Below the pieces are notes generated by a model. It searched no databases, had not been told where the DNA came from, and was given only the letters and a program-made list of their open reading frames with translations. 64,000 nucleotides of DNA from Ashinkailepas kermadecensis (lineage: Eukaryota > Arthropoda > Thecostraca > Neolepadidae): positions 124,001 through 188,000 of the forward strand of contig JAOTOM010003834.1 in NCBI GenBank assembly GCA_034440615.1. The letters are read 5' to 3'. How positions within the stretch are numbered: the stretch's first letter is position 1; each line of letters opens with the position of its first letter. The position numbers were made by a program, and so were the translations under genes. This document shows positions 47,577 through 61,094 of the stretch, one piece after another.

Positions 47577-47715
47577 AAAGAAGGTATTATTGTGCTTTAA
47601 GGTGGTAACAAGACAAGTTTTTCACACATTTTCCTCCATAAAGTAAACAAATGGGTTAGGTTTGGTTAGGTTGCTAGGGTTTTTTCAGTTGGAAAATTTT
47701 TGTAAAATGTTTCTT
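47577..47715 (+). repeat. TTAGG-containing dispersed repeat, copy 2
   Basis: Same block order as 44,936-45,165: TATTGTGCTTTAAG, AAGACAAGTTTT, CATAAAG, GGGTTAGGTTTGGTTAGG, then GTTGGAAAATT. More isolated GGTTAGGTT pairs follow at about 47,765 and 47,870. Confidence 0.7.
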
Positions 47716-48291
47716 CTTTTTTACTTTGGAAATTATTTTTCTTCCAAAGCAGCTGATGTAAGGTTGGGTTAGGTTGGGATATGTTTTTTTTTTAGTCTTC
47801 AGAAAACATTGCTTTAAATTTTTCTAATTTTATTTTTTGAAATATTTTTCTCAAAAGTGAGGTTAGTCTAGGTTAGGTTATTTAATACAACGAAGAATGG
47901 CTCTTAGATGCTCCTAGGTGCTCATAGATGCTCACAGATACTCTATGGGCTCTTAGATGCTCATAGCCACCTTTTTGGTGTTATTTTGCTCCCAACCTGA
48001 AAAGCAAGCATTTACACAGAAAATGAGTGGTTCCTTCATCTTAGTCACATACATAAACATTGCATTGGAATTATAATTTCCAAGAATTCATGAACATCCT
48101 AAAGCGCAAATTTACCAAAAAGAACATAAAAATCAATAAAAATATCATTTTAAACAACCACAGAAAAAACATCTTTGTGACAATGCAGATGTAGGCCATA
48201 CCCCTCACTTCAACAAAATTTGGGAACTATACAGAAAAAATGTTTTGTGTGGGACAGCATATATTGAAGAATTGTGTAATATTAGAATACA

Positions 48292-48332
48292 AATGTAACC
48301 TAACCTAACCTGACCTAACCTAACATAATCCA
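48292..48332 (-). repeat. interstitial (CCTAA)n telomere-type run
   Basis: Six CCTAA/CCTGA units on the plus strand, the complement of the TTAGG runs to the left. It abuts the minisatellite at 48,340. Confidence 0.75.
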
Positions 48333-48339
48333 GCCGGTG

Positions 48340-49078
48340 GTGTCTGTCCCGGTCTCCTTCATCAACGCCCTGCGTTGTACCTCTGTACAGATATCGGTGC
48401 TTGTCCCGGTCTCCTCTGGACAGGTCCGCTGTCTGTCCCGGTCTCCTCCACCAGTGGCCTGTGTCAGACCTCTGGACAGATATCGGTGCTTGTCCAGGTC
48501 TCCTCTGGACAGGTCCGCTGTCTGTCCCGGTCTCCTCTGGACAGGTCCGCTGTCTGTCCCGGTCTCCTCTGGACAGGTCCGCTGTCTGTCCTGGTCTCCT
48601 CTGGACAGGTTCGCTGTCTGTCCCGGTCTCCTCCACCAGCGGCCTGTGTCGGGCCTCTGGAAAGGTCAGGGTACCTGTCCCGGTCTCCTCTGGACAGGTC
48701 CGCTGTCTGTCCCGGTCTCCTCCACCAGCGGCCTGTGTCGGGTCTCTGGAAAGGTACCTGTCCCGGTCTCCTCTGGACAGGTCCGCTGTCTGTCCCGGTC
48801 TCCTTCATCAACGCCCTGCGTTGTACCTCTGTACAGATATCGGTGCTTGTCCCGGTCTCCTCTGGACAGGTCCGCTGTCTGTCCCGGTCTCCTCCACCAG
48901 CGGCCTGTGTCAGACCTCTGGACAGATATCGGTGCTTGTCCCGGTCTCCTCTGGACAGGTTCGCTGTCTGTCCCGGTCTCCTCTGGACAGGTCCGCTGTC
49001 TGTCCCGGTCTCCTCCGCCAGCGGCCTGTGTCGGGCCTCTAGAAAGGTCCAGGTACCTGTCCCGGTCTCCTCTGGACA
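48340..49078. repeat. 32-bp minisatellite with higher-order structure
   Basis: Basic units of 32 bp (CTCTGGACAGGTCCGCTGTC plus TGTCCCGGTCTC) alternate with longer units containing CAGCGGCCTGTGTC. A CATCAACGCCCTGCG block recurs 445 bases apart (48,360 and 48,805), showing a duplicated higher-order block. Frames of 200-250 codons on both strands are artefacts. Confidence 0.96.
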
Positions 49079-49358
49079 TTTAAGCACACTGAAGAGGTGC
49101 CTTTTCTCTCGGAGGGGTGCTTCTGACTAAAACATTATGGGGGGTTCACTCGAGCTTTCCCGGATGGACGCCTTTTCCCGTCCGGAGGAACGGCCACCCC
49201 TCATGGGAGGGGGGCACATGTCCCAGTCCTCCCCTCCCTCCCCCCCCTTGTATCTGCCCCTGACTCCTGTATCTGCAAGCTAGCAGCCGACCGAGTTCAG
49301 GCTATCACAGTTTTCTCCTTTCTCCGAAGAAGACAGACCTCTAGCCAACGCAGACGGG

Positions 49359-49860
49359 TTGTGCGTTTCGGGTGGCTGGAATCCAAGAAGACAGCACCAA
49401 GTTCGACCTGCTGGTAGCAAGCCTTTCTATGTCGATTACCGCGCAGGTGCGGATATTATCACGGCCCAGACGCCCAGTTTCGTGACCATTATGAACGCCC
49501 TGAGACGTAGATTAGCGCAATCACGAGCGGCCCTCCTGAAAGTCCTATTGCCCTTCCAGCAGCTCGGAGACAAGAGGCCGTTACAGTTGCTCCTGCGGAT
49601 GCACTTCGAACTGGGTACAGAGGAGATGCCCCACACATCCGTGAATTGTTGACTATTTCTTCGACGGCTGCCGCAGGCAGCTTGGGCAGCATTATCGCTG
49701 TCGTCAGAGGAAGCTTCTCTGGGTCAACTGGCTACCGCAGTTGACATATTCTTGGAAGTCTCGGCTTCAGGCCTGGTGTCAGCAATGGCGGCAGGATACT
49801 CAGCAGCGCAGACGGTGCCAGTCCGCGCAGTGTCTCCGGACACCAGCACGCTGGCCACAC
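49359..49860 (+). pseudogene. interrupted open frame of unknown family
   Basis: One reading frame runs from 49,359 through TGA at 49,650 and continues to TAG near 49,862. Before the stop it has DYRAGADIITAQTPSF and a leucine-rich helix-like part. After it comes LGQLATAVDIFLEVSASGLV and an alanine-rich end. Amphipathic, stop-poor sequence on both sides of a single TGA suggests a broken gene or two exons with a donor near TCC/GTGAAT. No homolog is recognised. Confidence 0.25.
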
Positions 49861-50289
49861 TATAGGGTCGCGAAGTTCGGTGGCGGCAGTCCCCTGGAAA
49901 CCGTCCTCAGTGGCAGGTCACCAGAGAGAACGGGAAGATGTCACCAGTTCCAGGGCCATCGGAGGGGCCATCGGTGGAGCCATCGGCGGAGCCATCGGTG
50001 GGACCATCTGCGGGGCCATCGACGCTCTCGCTCCGATCGCAGCCCGCAGTTTTATGCTTTTTGCTGCATGCCCATTTCTATTTCAAATTGGGGGGAGGGG
50101 TGGGGCGGGGGGAATGCGCTATTTGAGGGGCAAAGTTGTACATTGAGGGGACACATGCCCCTCCAAAAGTATACAAAACAACACCCCTGCGCCCGACTAT
50201 AACCTGAATTTACCTATCACAATATGTATATATTCGAGTCGATTCACCGGGGCATGACTATCGTCACAAGTGGAGAGTGCAACTATCGA

Positions 50290-50481
50290 GGTGTGGTGGC
50301 CGCCACACCAGCTGACTCATGCAGCAACAACAGGCTTTGATGCAAGTGTGGTGGCCGCCACACCAGCCGACTCATGCAGCAACAACAGGCTTTGATGCAG
50401 GTGTGGTGGCCGCCACACCAGCCGACTCATGTAGCAACAGCAGACTTTGATGCAGGTGTGGTGGCCTCCACACCAGCTGAC
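50290..50481. repeat. 55-bp minisatellite, left part
   Basis: About 3.5 units containing GACTCATGCAGCAACAACAG, GCTTTGATGCA and GGTGTGGTGGCCGCCACACC. The last part of each unit is an inverted repeat (GGTGTGG / CCACACC). The array stops at CAGCTGAC, where the element at 50,482 is inserted. Confidence 0.95.
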
Positions 50482-53400
50482 CAGGGCCTCCTCTGACATG
50501 TTAACTAGGTGGGATGCGTCCCATCTAGTGCCGTGAAATTCCACCTAGTTAAATGGAGCTTCAATGGAGAAAGAGCCAAAAACAATTCCTAATATATTTC
50601 CGGTAGCGGAAGTGATCTTTCCTTGGAATTGGCATTTGTATCGCGAAGAAAAAAAATTGCACCAAGTTAGTAGTACTTATACTGAGGTCAAAGCGACTTG
50701 GAAGGCTCAAATATGAAGTGTTTTGGTGTAAAATTTATGTCACAAAGCAAACAATCGGGTCCATTAATGGTGGTATCACAAAAGCATAACCTTCTAGACT
50801 TTTACGCACAACACAGATGAGCGTGGCGACGCGAGCCAGGTCGCATGACACGAGTGACGAGAGTTAGATATCCATCTGCGGTCTTTTCTTCGATGTTGCT
50901 AAAATGAAGAGACAGATGGAGCTAGATGCCTTTGTAAAAAAGGCAACGTGTGCAACGTGGTGGAATGTTGATTTGATTTTCCTCCCCCAGGCGACACTAC
51001 CCCCTTTCCCCCGGGCACAAACGCTGCAGTTTCCCCCCCCACACTGAGAAGTTGTGGGGCCCAAAAAATTCGCACCAGGGCCCCTGAAGATCACATTGAA
51101 GGCCCAAAAATTCGCGGGGGCCCTGAAAATGTCGCGGGGAACACCAAAATCGCCCTGAGGCCCCTGAAAATCACATTGGAGGCCCCAAAAATTCGCTCAG
51201 TGACCACTAAGAAGGGCGACAGGGGCTCCAAAATGTGGGATCGGGCCACCAAAAAGTAACCGCCGAAAGAGCGCTCAGAACCAAGAAAGTCTGACCGGAG
51301 ACCCTGGAGATCACGTTTGGTGTCGAGTCGAGGCTGCTAAAACTCGCGCTATGGATCCCAACAAAAGACGCCCGGGCCCACAAAATCGCACTGGTACCCA
51401 AAAAAAAGTCGCGCCACAACCCTTAAAAATCACATTAGTAGCCGAAAATGTCGCGTCTGCGCCCAAAAAGTCGCAGCTGCCTCCCGAAAATCAATTATTA
51501 TCTAGAATGTCACTCTGTGGCCTTATAAATCGCGTAAATGACTCCCAGAAAAACCATCGGGCCCCGGAAATGAAACGTGCCGAGGCACGGAAAAAAATCG
51601 CACCAGGAGCTCGAAGAATCGTACCGGGGCTCAAATGTATCGGTCATGGGGTTTAAAAAAATGGAACACTACCCCCAAAATCCACACCGAGGCTCGATCG
51701 AATCGACCCGGGCACCGAAATATTAAGAACAGGTCCCGAAATAAAATTATCCGATTTACGAAAATTCGGCTTTTAATTATCCATTGTCATCATTATCATT
51801 ATCATTATCACCTGCGTCAAAATTCACGTAGGGGGCTCCAAATAAGTGAAGCGGGCCCCAGAAAATGCGCCGGGCCGGAAAATTTGCACCGGGGCCTGCC
51901 AAAATCGCGCTGGGAGCCAGCTCAGCACAACGCACCCCGAGAACTTCCGACGAGCCCCCTCCCCCCCCCCCACGCCACCCTAATATCGAGCTCTGGACCA
52001 AACATTTCCGTCGGTAGTCCCAAAAAGTTGAGTCGGAGCATCAAATAACCCCGTCGGGGCTAAAAAAAAAAATGGCGTCTATGGCTCCGAATAAGCACAG
52101 CGTGGCCCAACAAATCGCATCGGGACCACAAAAAGATAAAGCCGGAGGCCTCAAACATGAGGAAGGAATCCAAAAATAAATGTCCGAACCAGGAATATGG
52201 CTCTGGAGCCACAAACATAGCACCAGTCGCCTTCAAAGATCGCGTACGGCCCGAAAAAGCTCGAAAAATCGCGGCGGGACATTAAAATATGGCGTCGGGT
52301 TCCAGAAAGATATTCAGGCCGAGCTTTCAACTGTAAAACAACTTAGAAAAGGTCCCCAAAAATAGCATCGAGCACAGAAAACTGGCATCGGGTCTCCAGA
52401 ACCACACGACGGGACCCCCAAAGTCGTGCTGGGGCCCCACAAATGTGCGTCAAGTGCCTCATATAAACACAGCAGGACCCTATGAGCACAACGGGAGGCT
52501 GAAAAAGCATTGGGGCCTCCAATGCGCACAGAGTCTCGCAAAAGGCGGCAAGGCCTTTAAACATGTGTTGCATCCCTAAATAGACACACTGAGAGTTCTA
52601 AAAAAAGGTCAAAGCACACCGGGGAAATGAGAGCGCATGGGGGCTTCAAAAACAGGCTGAGGTTCGCAAGAAGTGGCATGGTCCTAAAAAAAAGAACACA
52701 AAGGCCAGGCAATAAATAAACACATCGGGGTATTCGAAAACGCGCCGGTACCTAACAAAATGCATCGGTGCACAAAAAGCAATAAACCCTAGCAAGAGCC
52801 CGGGCCCCAAAACGTGCTGGGCCCCTAACAAAAATTGACTGGAGGCTCAAAACATATATGTAGACGAAGAAAAACCCGATGGGTAAAAAAAGAACACCGA
52901 GCCAGGGACTCAGCTCGGCAGCTATTCTGGGACCATATTTAACCAAAGAGATGAAGTGCATCAACGCTCAGCGGGTATCCGGATTTCTTAACCACCAGAA
53001 AATGTAGGAAGAAGAGAACTAATCATCGAATTGAACAAATCGAATTTTCCCAGCCAATCCCCATACGAAGCATTCCATCACGTCAAATATGGCGCATGAC
53101 TATCTTGTGGTAGCAATTACCGAAACATACACAACAACAAAAAAAATTATCCTGGCAGAAACCGGAGAATCGCACGAAGTTTGACACACCCGCGTGGGGG
53201 CATACCCGCGCCGTATGCGGAAGGCGGGTACACGTGCACGAACGTTGGCGTGGTGGTGACAGTGCGTTGTTAACTGGAATTATTTAAACTTGAAAATTTC
53301 ACATTTTTCAGTGATTTTTAAGAGTCTAATTTCAGCAGTCTGAGGTGGCATTGAAAGATACCAAAAGGAAAACCTTCAAACAGAATGGGGGAGTTAGGAT

Positions 53401-53744
53401 TGAAATCCCGCGACTCAAAAACGATGGTGATAGATTGGGCCCCCTCCACAGGAGAATTAAGTTGGCCATTAATTGTTTTTTAAAGGGCCCCTTTTAAAAA
53501 TTGTGGCCGAAATCCGGTCTCTTTAAACCAAAAATAATGGTAAGTTTGGCACCCTCCAAATCCGTTTTCCCCCTCCCATGACGCAAACCCTAGGTACACC
53601 ACTAGGGGAGGGGTAAGGTTGGCGCGCGCTGAAAGTCCCCCCCCCCCCCAACCAGTGAGCTAGATTCGCCTGTAACGCCATATTGTACTAATTAGGTATG
53701 AGCAAGAAATCCCACCTAGTGAAAATTCCTTAGACGAGGCCCTG
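50482..53744. mobile_element. hAT-like non-autonomous DNA transposon, 3,263 bp
   Basis: The left end CAGGGCCTCCTCTGA and the inverted right end CAGGGCCTCGTCTAA match at 13 of 15 positions. Further inside, both carry ACTAGGTGGGAT. The flanks are an exact 8-bp duplication, CAGCTGAC (50,474-50,481 and 53,745-53,752), and joining them restores the 55-bp array unit. An 8-bp duplication with CAGGG ends is characteristic of the hAT superfamily. No transposase is present; most of the interior is copy C of the GGGGCC element. A second copy of the left arm runs off the window at 63,600. Confidence 0.85.
50990..53613 (-). mobile_element. GGGGCC-array element, copy C, nested in the hAT-like element
   Basis: Reverse complement of copy B: body units (51,040-52,850), then the head (GGGTATCCGGATTTCTTAA near 52,970 pairs with 31,540-31,560). 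It ends at GGTACACCACTAG, equivalent to the CAGTGGCGTATC of copy B at 30,960. That supports 30,960 as the element's real left edge. No coding capacity. Confidence 0.6.
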
Positions 53745-53752
53745 CAGCTGAC

Positions 53753-54545
53753 TCATGCAGCAACAGCAGGCTTTGATGCAGGTGTGGTGGTCGCCACACC
53801 AGCCGACTCATGCAGCAACAACAGGCTTTGATGCAGGTGTGGTGGCCGCCACACCAGCCGGCTCATGTAGCAACAACAGGCTTTGATGCAGGTGTGGTGG
53901 TCGCCACACCAGCCGACTCATGTAGCAACATCAGGCTTTGATGCAGGTGTGGTGGTCTCCACACCAGCCGACTCATGCAGCAACAACAGGCTTTGATGCA
54001 GGTGTGGTGGTCGCCACACCAGCCGACTCATGTAGCAACATCAGGCTTTGATGCAGGTGTGGTGGTCGCCACACCAGCCGACTCATGTAGCAACAGCAGG
54101 CTTTGATGCAGGTGTGGTGGCCTCCACACCAGCCGACTCATGCAGCAACAGCAGGCTTTGATGCAGGTGTGGTGGCCGCCACACCAGCCGACTCATGCAG
54201 CAACAACAGGCTTTGATGCAGGTGTGGTGGCCGCCACACCAGCCGACTCATGCAGCAACAGCAGGCTTTGATGCAGGTGTGGTGGCCGCCACACCGGCCG
54301 ACTCATGTAGCAACAGCAGGCTTTGATGCAGGTGTGGTGGTCGCCACACCAGCCGACTCATGTAGCAACAGCAGGCTTTGATGCAGGTGTGGTGGTCGCC
54401 ACACCAGCCGACTCATGCAGCAACAACAGGCTTTGATGCAGGTGTGGTGGCCGCCACACCAGCCGACTCATGTAGCGACAGCAGGCTTTGGTGCAGGTGT
54501 GGTGGCCGCCACACGAGCCGACTCATGTAGCAACAACAGGCTTCT
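53753..54545. repeat. 55-bp minisatellite, right part
   Basis: About 14 units of the same array as 50,290-50,481, with variants GTGGTCGCC, GTGGTCTCC and CATGTAGCAAC. Each unit carries a 7-bp inverted repeat. Confidence 0.95.
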
Positions 54546-54950
54546 TAGCACACCTATATTGTGCCGGTGTTGTTTTGCTCCTATTGTGTATGCTAATCAT
54601 TGTCTTCATCCTCCACTCATAGCTGGCATAGGACATAGTCGGCAAGGATATCTGGGGTCCTTCGTCATAGGCCTAATGCTGAATTTATTTCGCGTACGGG
54701 TCCAGAACCCCGCACTCCTCTTTACACTGTTCACCCATGTGGTCATGACTCGTCACCATAAATTACCAAGTTTCTTATTGTACTTCAGGCTCATCATGCG
54801 CATCGAGTCCAATGCGGGACCTGGAAAGGCTGACAATATGCCGTGGGACGGCCCGCATCCGCGATCTCACCGCTCGCTGCCAGCCTGGTCAAGAGTGCTG
54901 CTCGGGAGAGTTCGAACAAAGCCAGTCCCAGAGAGCGCTCGTCAAACACG

Positions 54951-55069
54951 AGAAACACGGCTCCGGTCGGTGGTGCGGCGCTGACGTCACTGGCCAGACT
55001 CCACCCCCGAGAAACACGGCTCTGGTCGGTGGTGCGGCGCTGACGTCACTGGCCAGACTCCACCCCCGA
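54951..55069. repeat. 59-bp tandem duplication containing TGACGTCA
   Basis: Two almost identical copies starting AGAAACACGGCTC. Each includes GCGCTGACGTCACTGGCC, i.e. a full CRE-type site. Confidence 0.9.
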
Positions 55070-55079
55070 CGCTGGCGAC

Positions 55080-56620
55080 AGCGATTCTACATGGCAGTGT
55101 GACCTATAAGAGTGGTACGGCGCTGCTGTGTGATTCGACGGCGGTGGCACCAGACTGAGAGAGGCGAGTGGGCAGCAGCCGACGCAGCGTCACGGAAGTA
55201 TGTGGTCAGTACTGTTCCACCCCCAACACCCGTGGGCGACCTGTCGAGCAGTTGATGACAGGCCATTGCATGTATTACATACTATCTTCAAAACCCCAAG
55301 AGTTCGAGGGGGAATTTCTATTGGGGTGAAAGTTATGTCCAGAAGACATGGAGTATGAAGTAAGATAGTATGCGTAAGCATATGTAATTATGGGATTAAA
55401 AAGTATGAAACGAAGTATATGAAACCACACCTGTGCAAATCGCCTCCTCTGGGGAGGAAACAAGGCATTGGTGCAGTCCTTTGCTTGTAGGTATTTGTCA
55501 TACATGTAGATAAATATGGCATATGGAGGCTTTGTATGAATGTGCTTCAGCCCCGGTTTCCGAATGTGGTCACCATTGAACGGTTCGATGATTCAGTGTG
55601 GCAGCTGGCCGGGTATATGATATATCGCATGGGTAGTCCAAGGTGAGTAGCCAGAAGTACGATCTCAGGGTGTTCATGTCTGAAAGACATTTGGGGGCCC
55701 AATACGTTAGGCAACGGGATGGTCGAAAGTGCTTGTGCTGGCCGCCCGTAGAATTCCATTTGCAAAATGATAATTATTGGGGTCTGAGCCAATATTGGAG
55801 GACCAAGGCCCCCAAAATATACTAATTCGACATCCATGTATAGTGCGGTGTTTCGTATAATACTTCTTGTTTGGACTTTTTGTTTGGAATACTGATAGTC
55901 TGATCTTTGGCTAAGATTGTCGTTCGGTCACTGTAACCCGTCGATGGCTTCTGTTGTCTTCCATTTTTGCGTGGGTGCTAAATAATTATAACATTGCGTC
56001 GACTAATGCTGCATGGAAAGATTCGACTTCAGATGCGTTTTTGTACCACCGCTATTTAGCGACGGTGGGGCCGGTCTTCCTTGACAATGGTTTCGTACTG
56101 TCAAGCCGACATGAGAGCAGGAATTGAACTCGCATAATTTTAGACTTTAGATTTGATTGTAATTACCTTCCGATGTTCGCTGATTTCCATTGTTATATCC
56201 ATTATTACCCCCGATACATCCGGCACAAATTAGTGAGGGTTAGTAGACCAAACATTTATGATCCCTAAATGCAGTCGTATTTTCCATGCATTGTTACTAG
56301 AATATGGGGTTCGAATCATTACTTGCGTGTTTACCATGGTTACCTGTGACACCGATAAGCTAGGTTTATCGTGATCGACGAACCTCCGTTGTCATCTGTA
56401 CTCAGTGCCCTGAAATTCAGAAAGTTTAATGGAAACCCACACTTTATGACAACTGGTTTTGACATAATTTGTCATTTTGTCATCACTAAGTGCCATTTTT
56501 GCTTGTTTGCTACATGTTATGAGTGATATTTGCGTCTTTAACAGCGCGTATGGCTTCAGGCAGCAGCACTACTGGCAGGCAGCAGCACTACTGGTACTGG
56601 TGCTTCAGGCAGCAGCACTA
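55080..56620. other. unassigned stretch upstream of the DM4/DM12 gene
   Basis: It should contain the promoter and first exon of the downstream gene, but no signal-peptide start with a compatible donor stands out. A short triplication of GGCAGCAGCACTACTGG lies at about 56,558-56,625, and a transposon-end-like TAGTGGCGCAGCCAGG at 56,627. Confidence 0.4.
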
Positions 56621-56902
56621 CTGACTAGTGGCGCAGCCAGGATTTTCTTAAGGGGGCGAGAAAAAGAAATGTGGTGAAACAGAGAAAGCTTCCGACGAGC
56701 GAAGCACACCGAAAATTCATGGTTTTGAGTAGTGAAAATCTAAAAATGTATCCTTTCATCTAGTATGTTTTTGGGTACCAAAGAGGAGCCCCCTTGACAT
56801 CAGTTGACTTCTTCACACCAACCTCCTCCCACTCCACTCTACAAAAATAAATATCAGGACACTGTCTGTGCCACTACACCTAGTGTCTGATCTGACCTGC
56901 AG

Positions 56903-60221
<3,319 letters not shown>

Positions 60222-60904
60222 GTCGGGCGAGTGGCGAAGGCCCTGCTCAAGTGGGCGTGTCTGGTAGTGGTTCCGCCGCCACACCAACCGCCTAATTTCT
60301 GTCATTCGCCTGCTGTGAATCGACCAACCAGAGCTAACTCTGGCCGACAGGGCGCCGCCCAGCGACTACGACTCGGTTGGGAGTGTGCGTGGCGACTATT
60401 TACATTTAGGTCGGGAGGGTGTGCCTGTGCTGTTCGAATCGACGCCGTGTCCGAGCCTGCTCCGGACCGGGATCTACTGGATTGGCCCGGCCTGAGCCAA
60501 TCGGAAGCGAGGGTACTCCATGGTATTGGGTATTGTCCTGCGACTGAGTATTGTGCACCCAATACATGAGTGCGTACACGCGGTACTGTTGAAACTGTGT
60601 GTCGTTGTTATCAGCGCCAGTGGCATATAACGGGTGCGCCGGCTTGCTTGATTGTTGCGACCGGTGTGAACGACATGGTATATCAATATTGACCGCATTG
60701 CGTTGGTTTGTACATGCAGGTTCTTAGCTAACTGTATGCTCGTTTTGTTGTTCACAATACCGCCGTCTTAACGCGATTTTAAGACTACATAATGTCTTAA
60801 TGTGCTCTCACCACATGCTGTTCTTGGAGATATAAATGCTTGCGACCTTTTTTCTTCCTTGTGTTCTCGAACGCTTCGGTTTAAAATAATAGCCTGGAAT
60901 GGCA

Positions 60905-61090
60905 TGGCCAGCTGCTCGTTGAGCGCCAGGAGTGTCAGGGTTGAGCTGACGGTTGTGGTGACGTGTGTTATCTCTGTTTGTCAATGCAAGATAATGAGGT
61001 GGCCAGCTGCTCGTTGAGCGCCAGGAGTGTCAGGGTTGGGCTGACGGTTGCAGTGGCATGCGTGCTATCTCTGTTTGAGTATCATTAGCA
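60905..61090. repeat. 95-bp tandem duplication
   Basis: Two copies starting TGGCCAGCTGCTCGTTGAGC at 60,905 and 61,000. They differ at about ten positions. Confidence 0.9.
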
Positions 61091-61094
61091 GTGT

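Noticed and set aside
48337..49130. Open frames of 200-250 codons on both strands
   Set aside because: Minisatellite translation; three frames on the same strand give equivalent repeats, as expected from a period not divisible by three.
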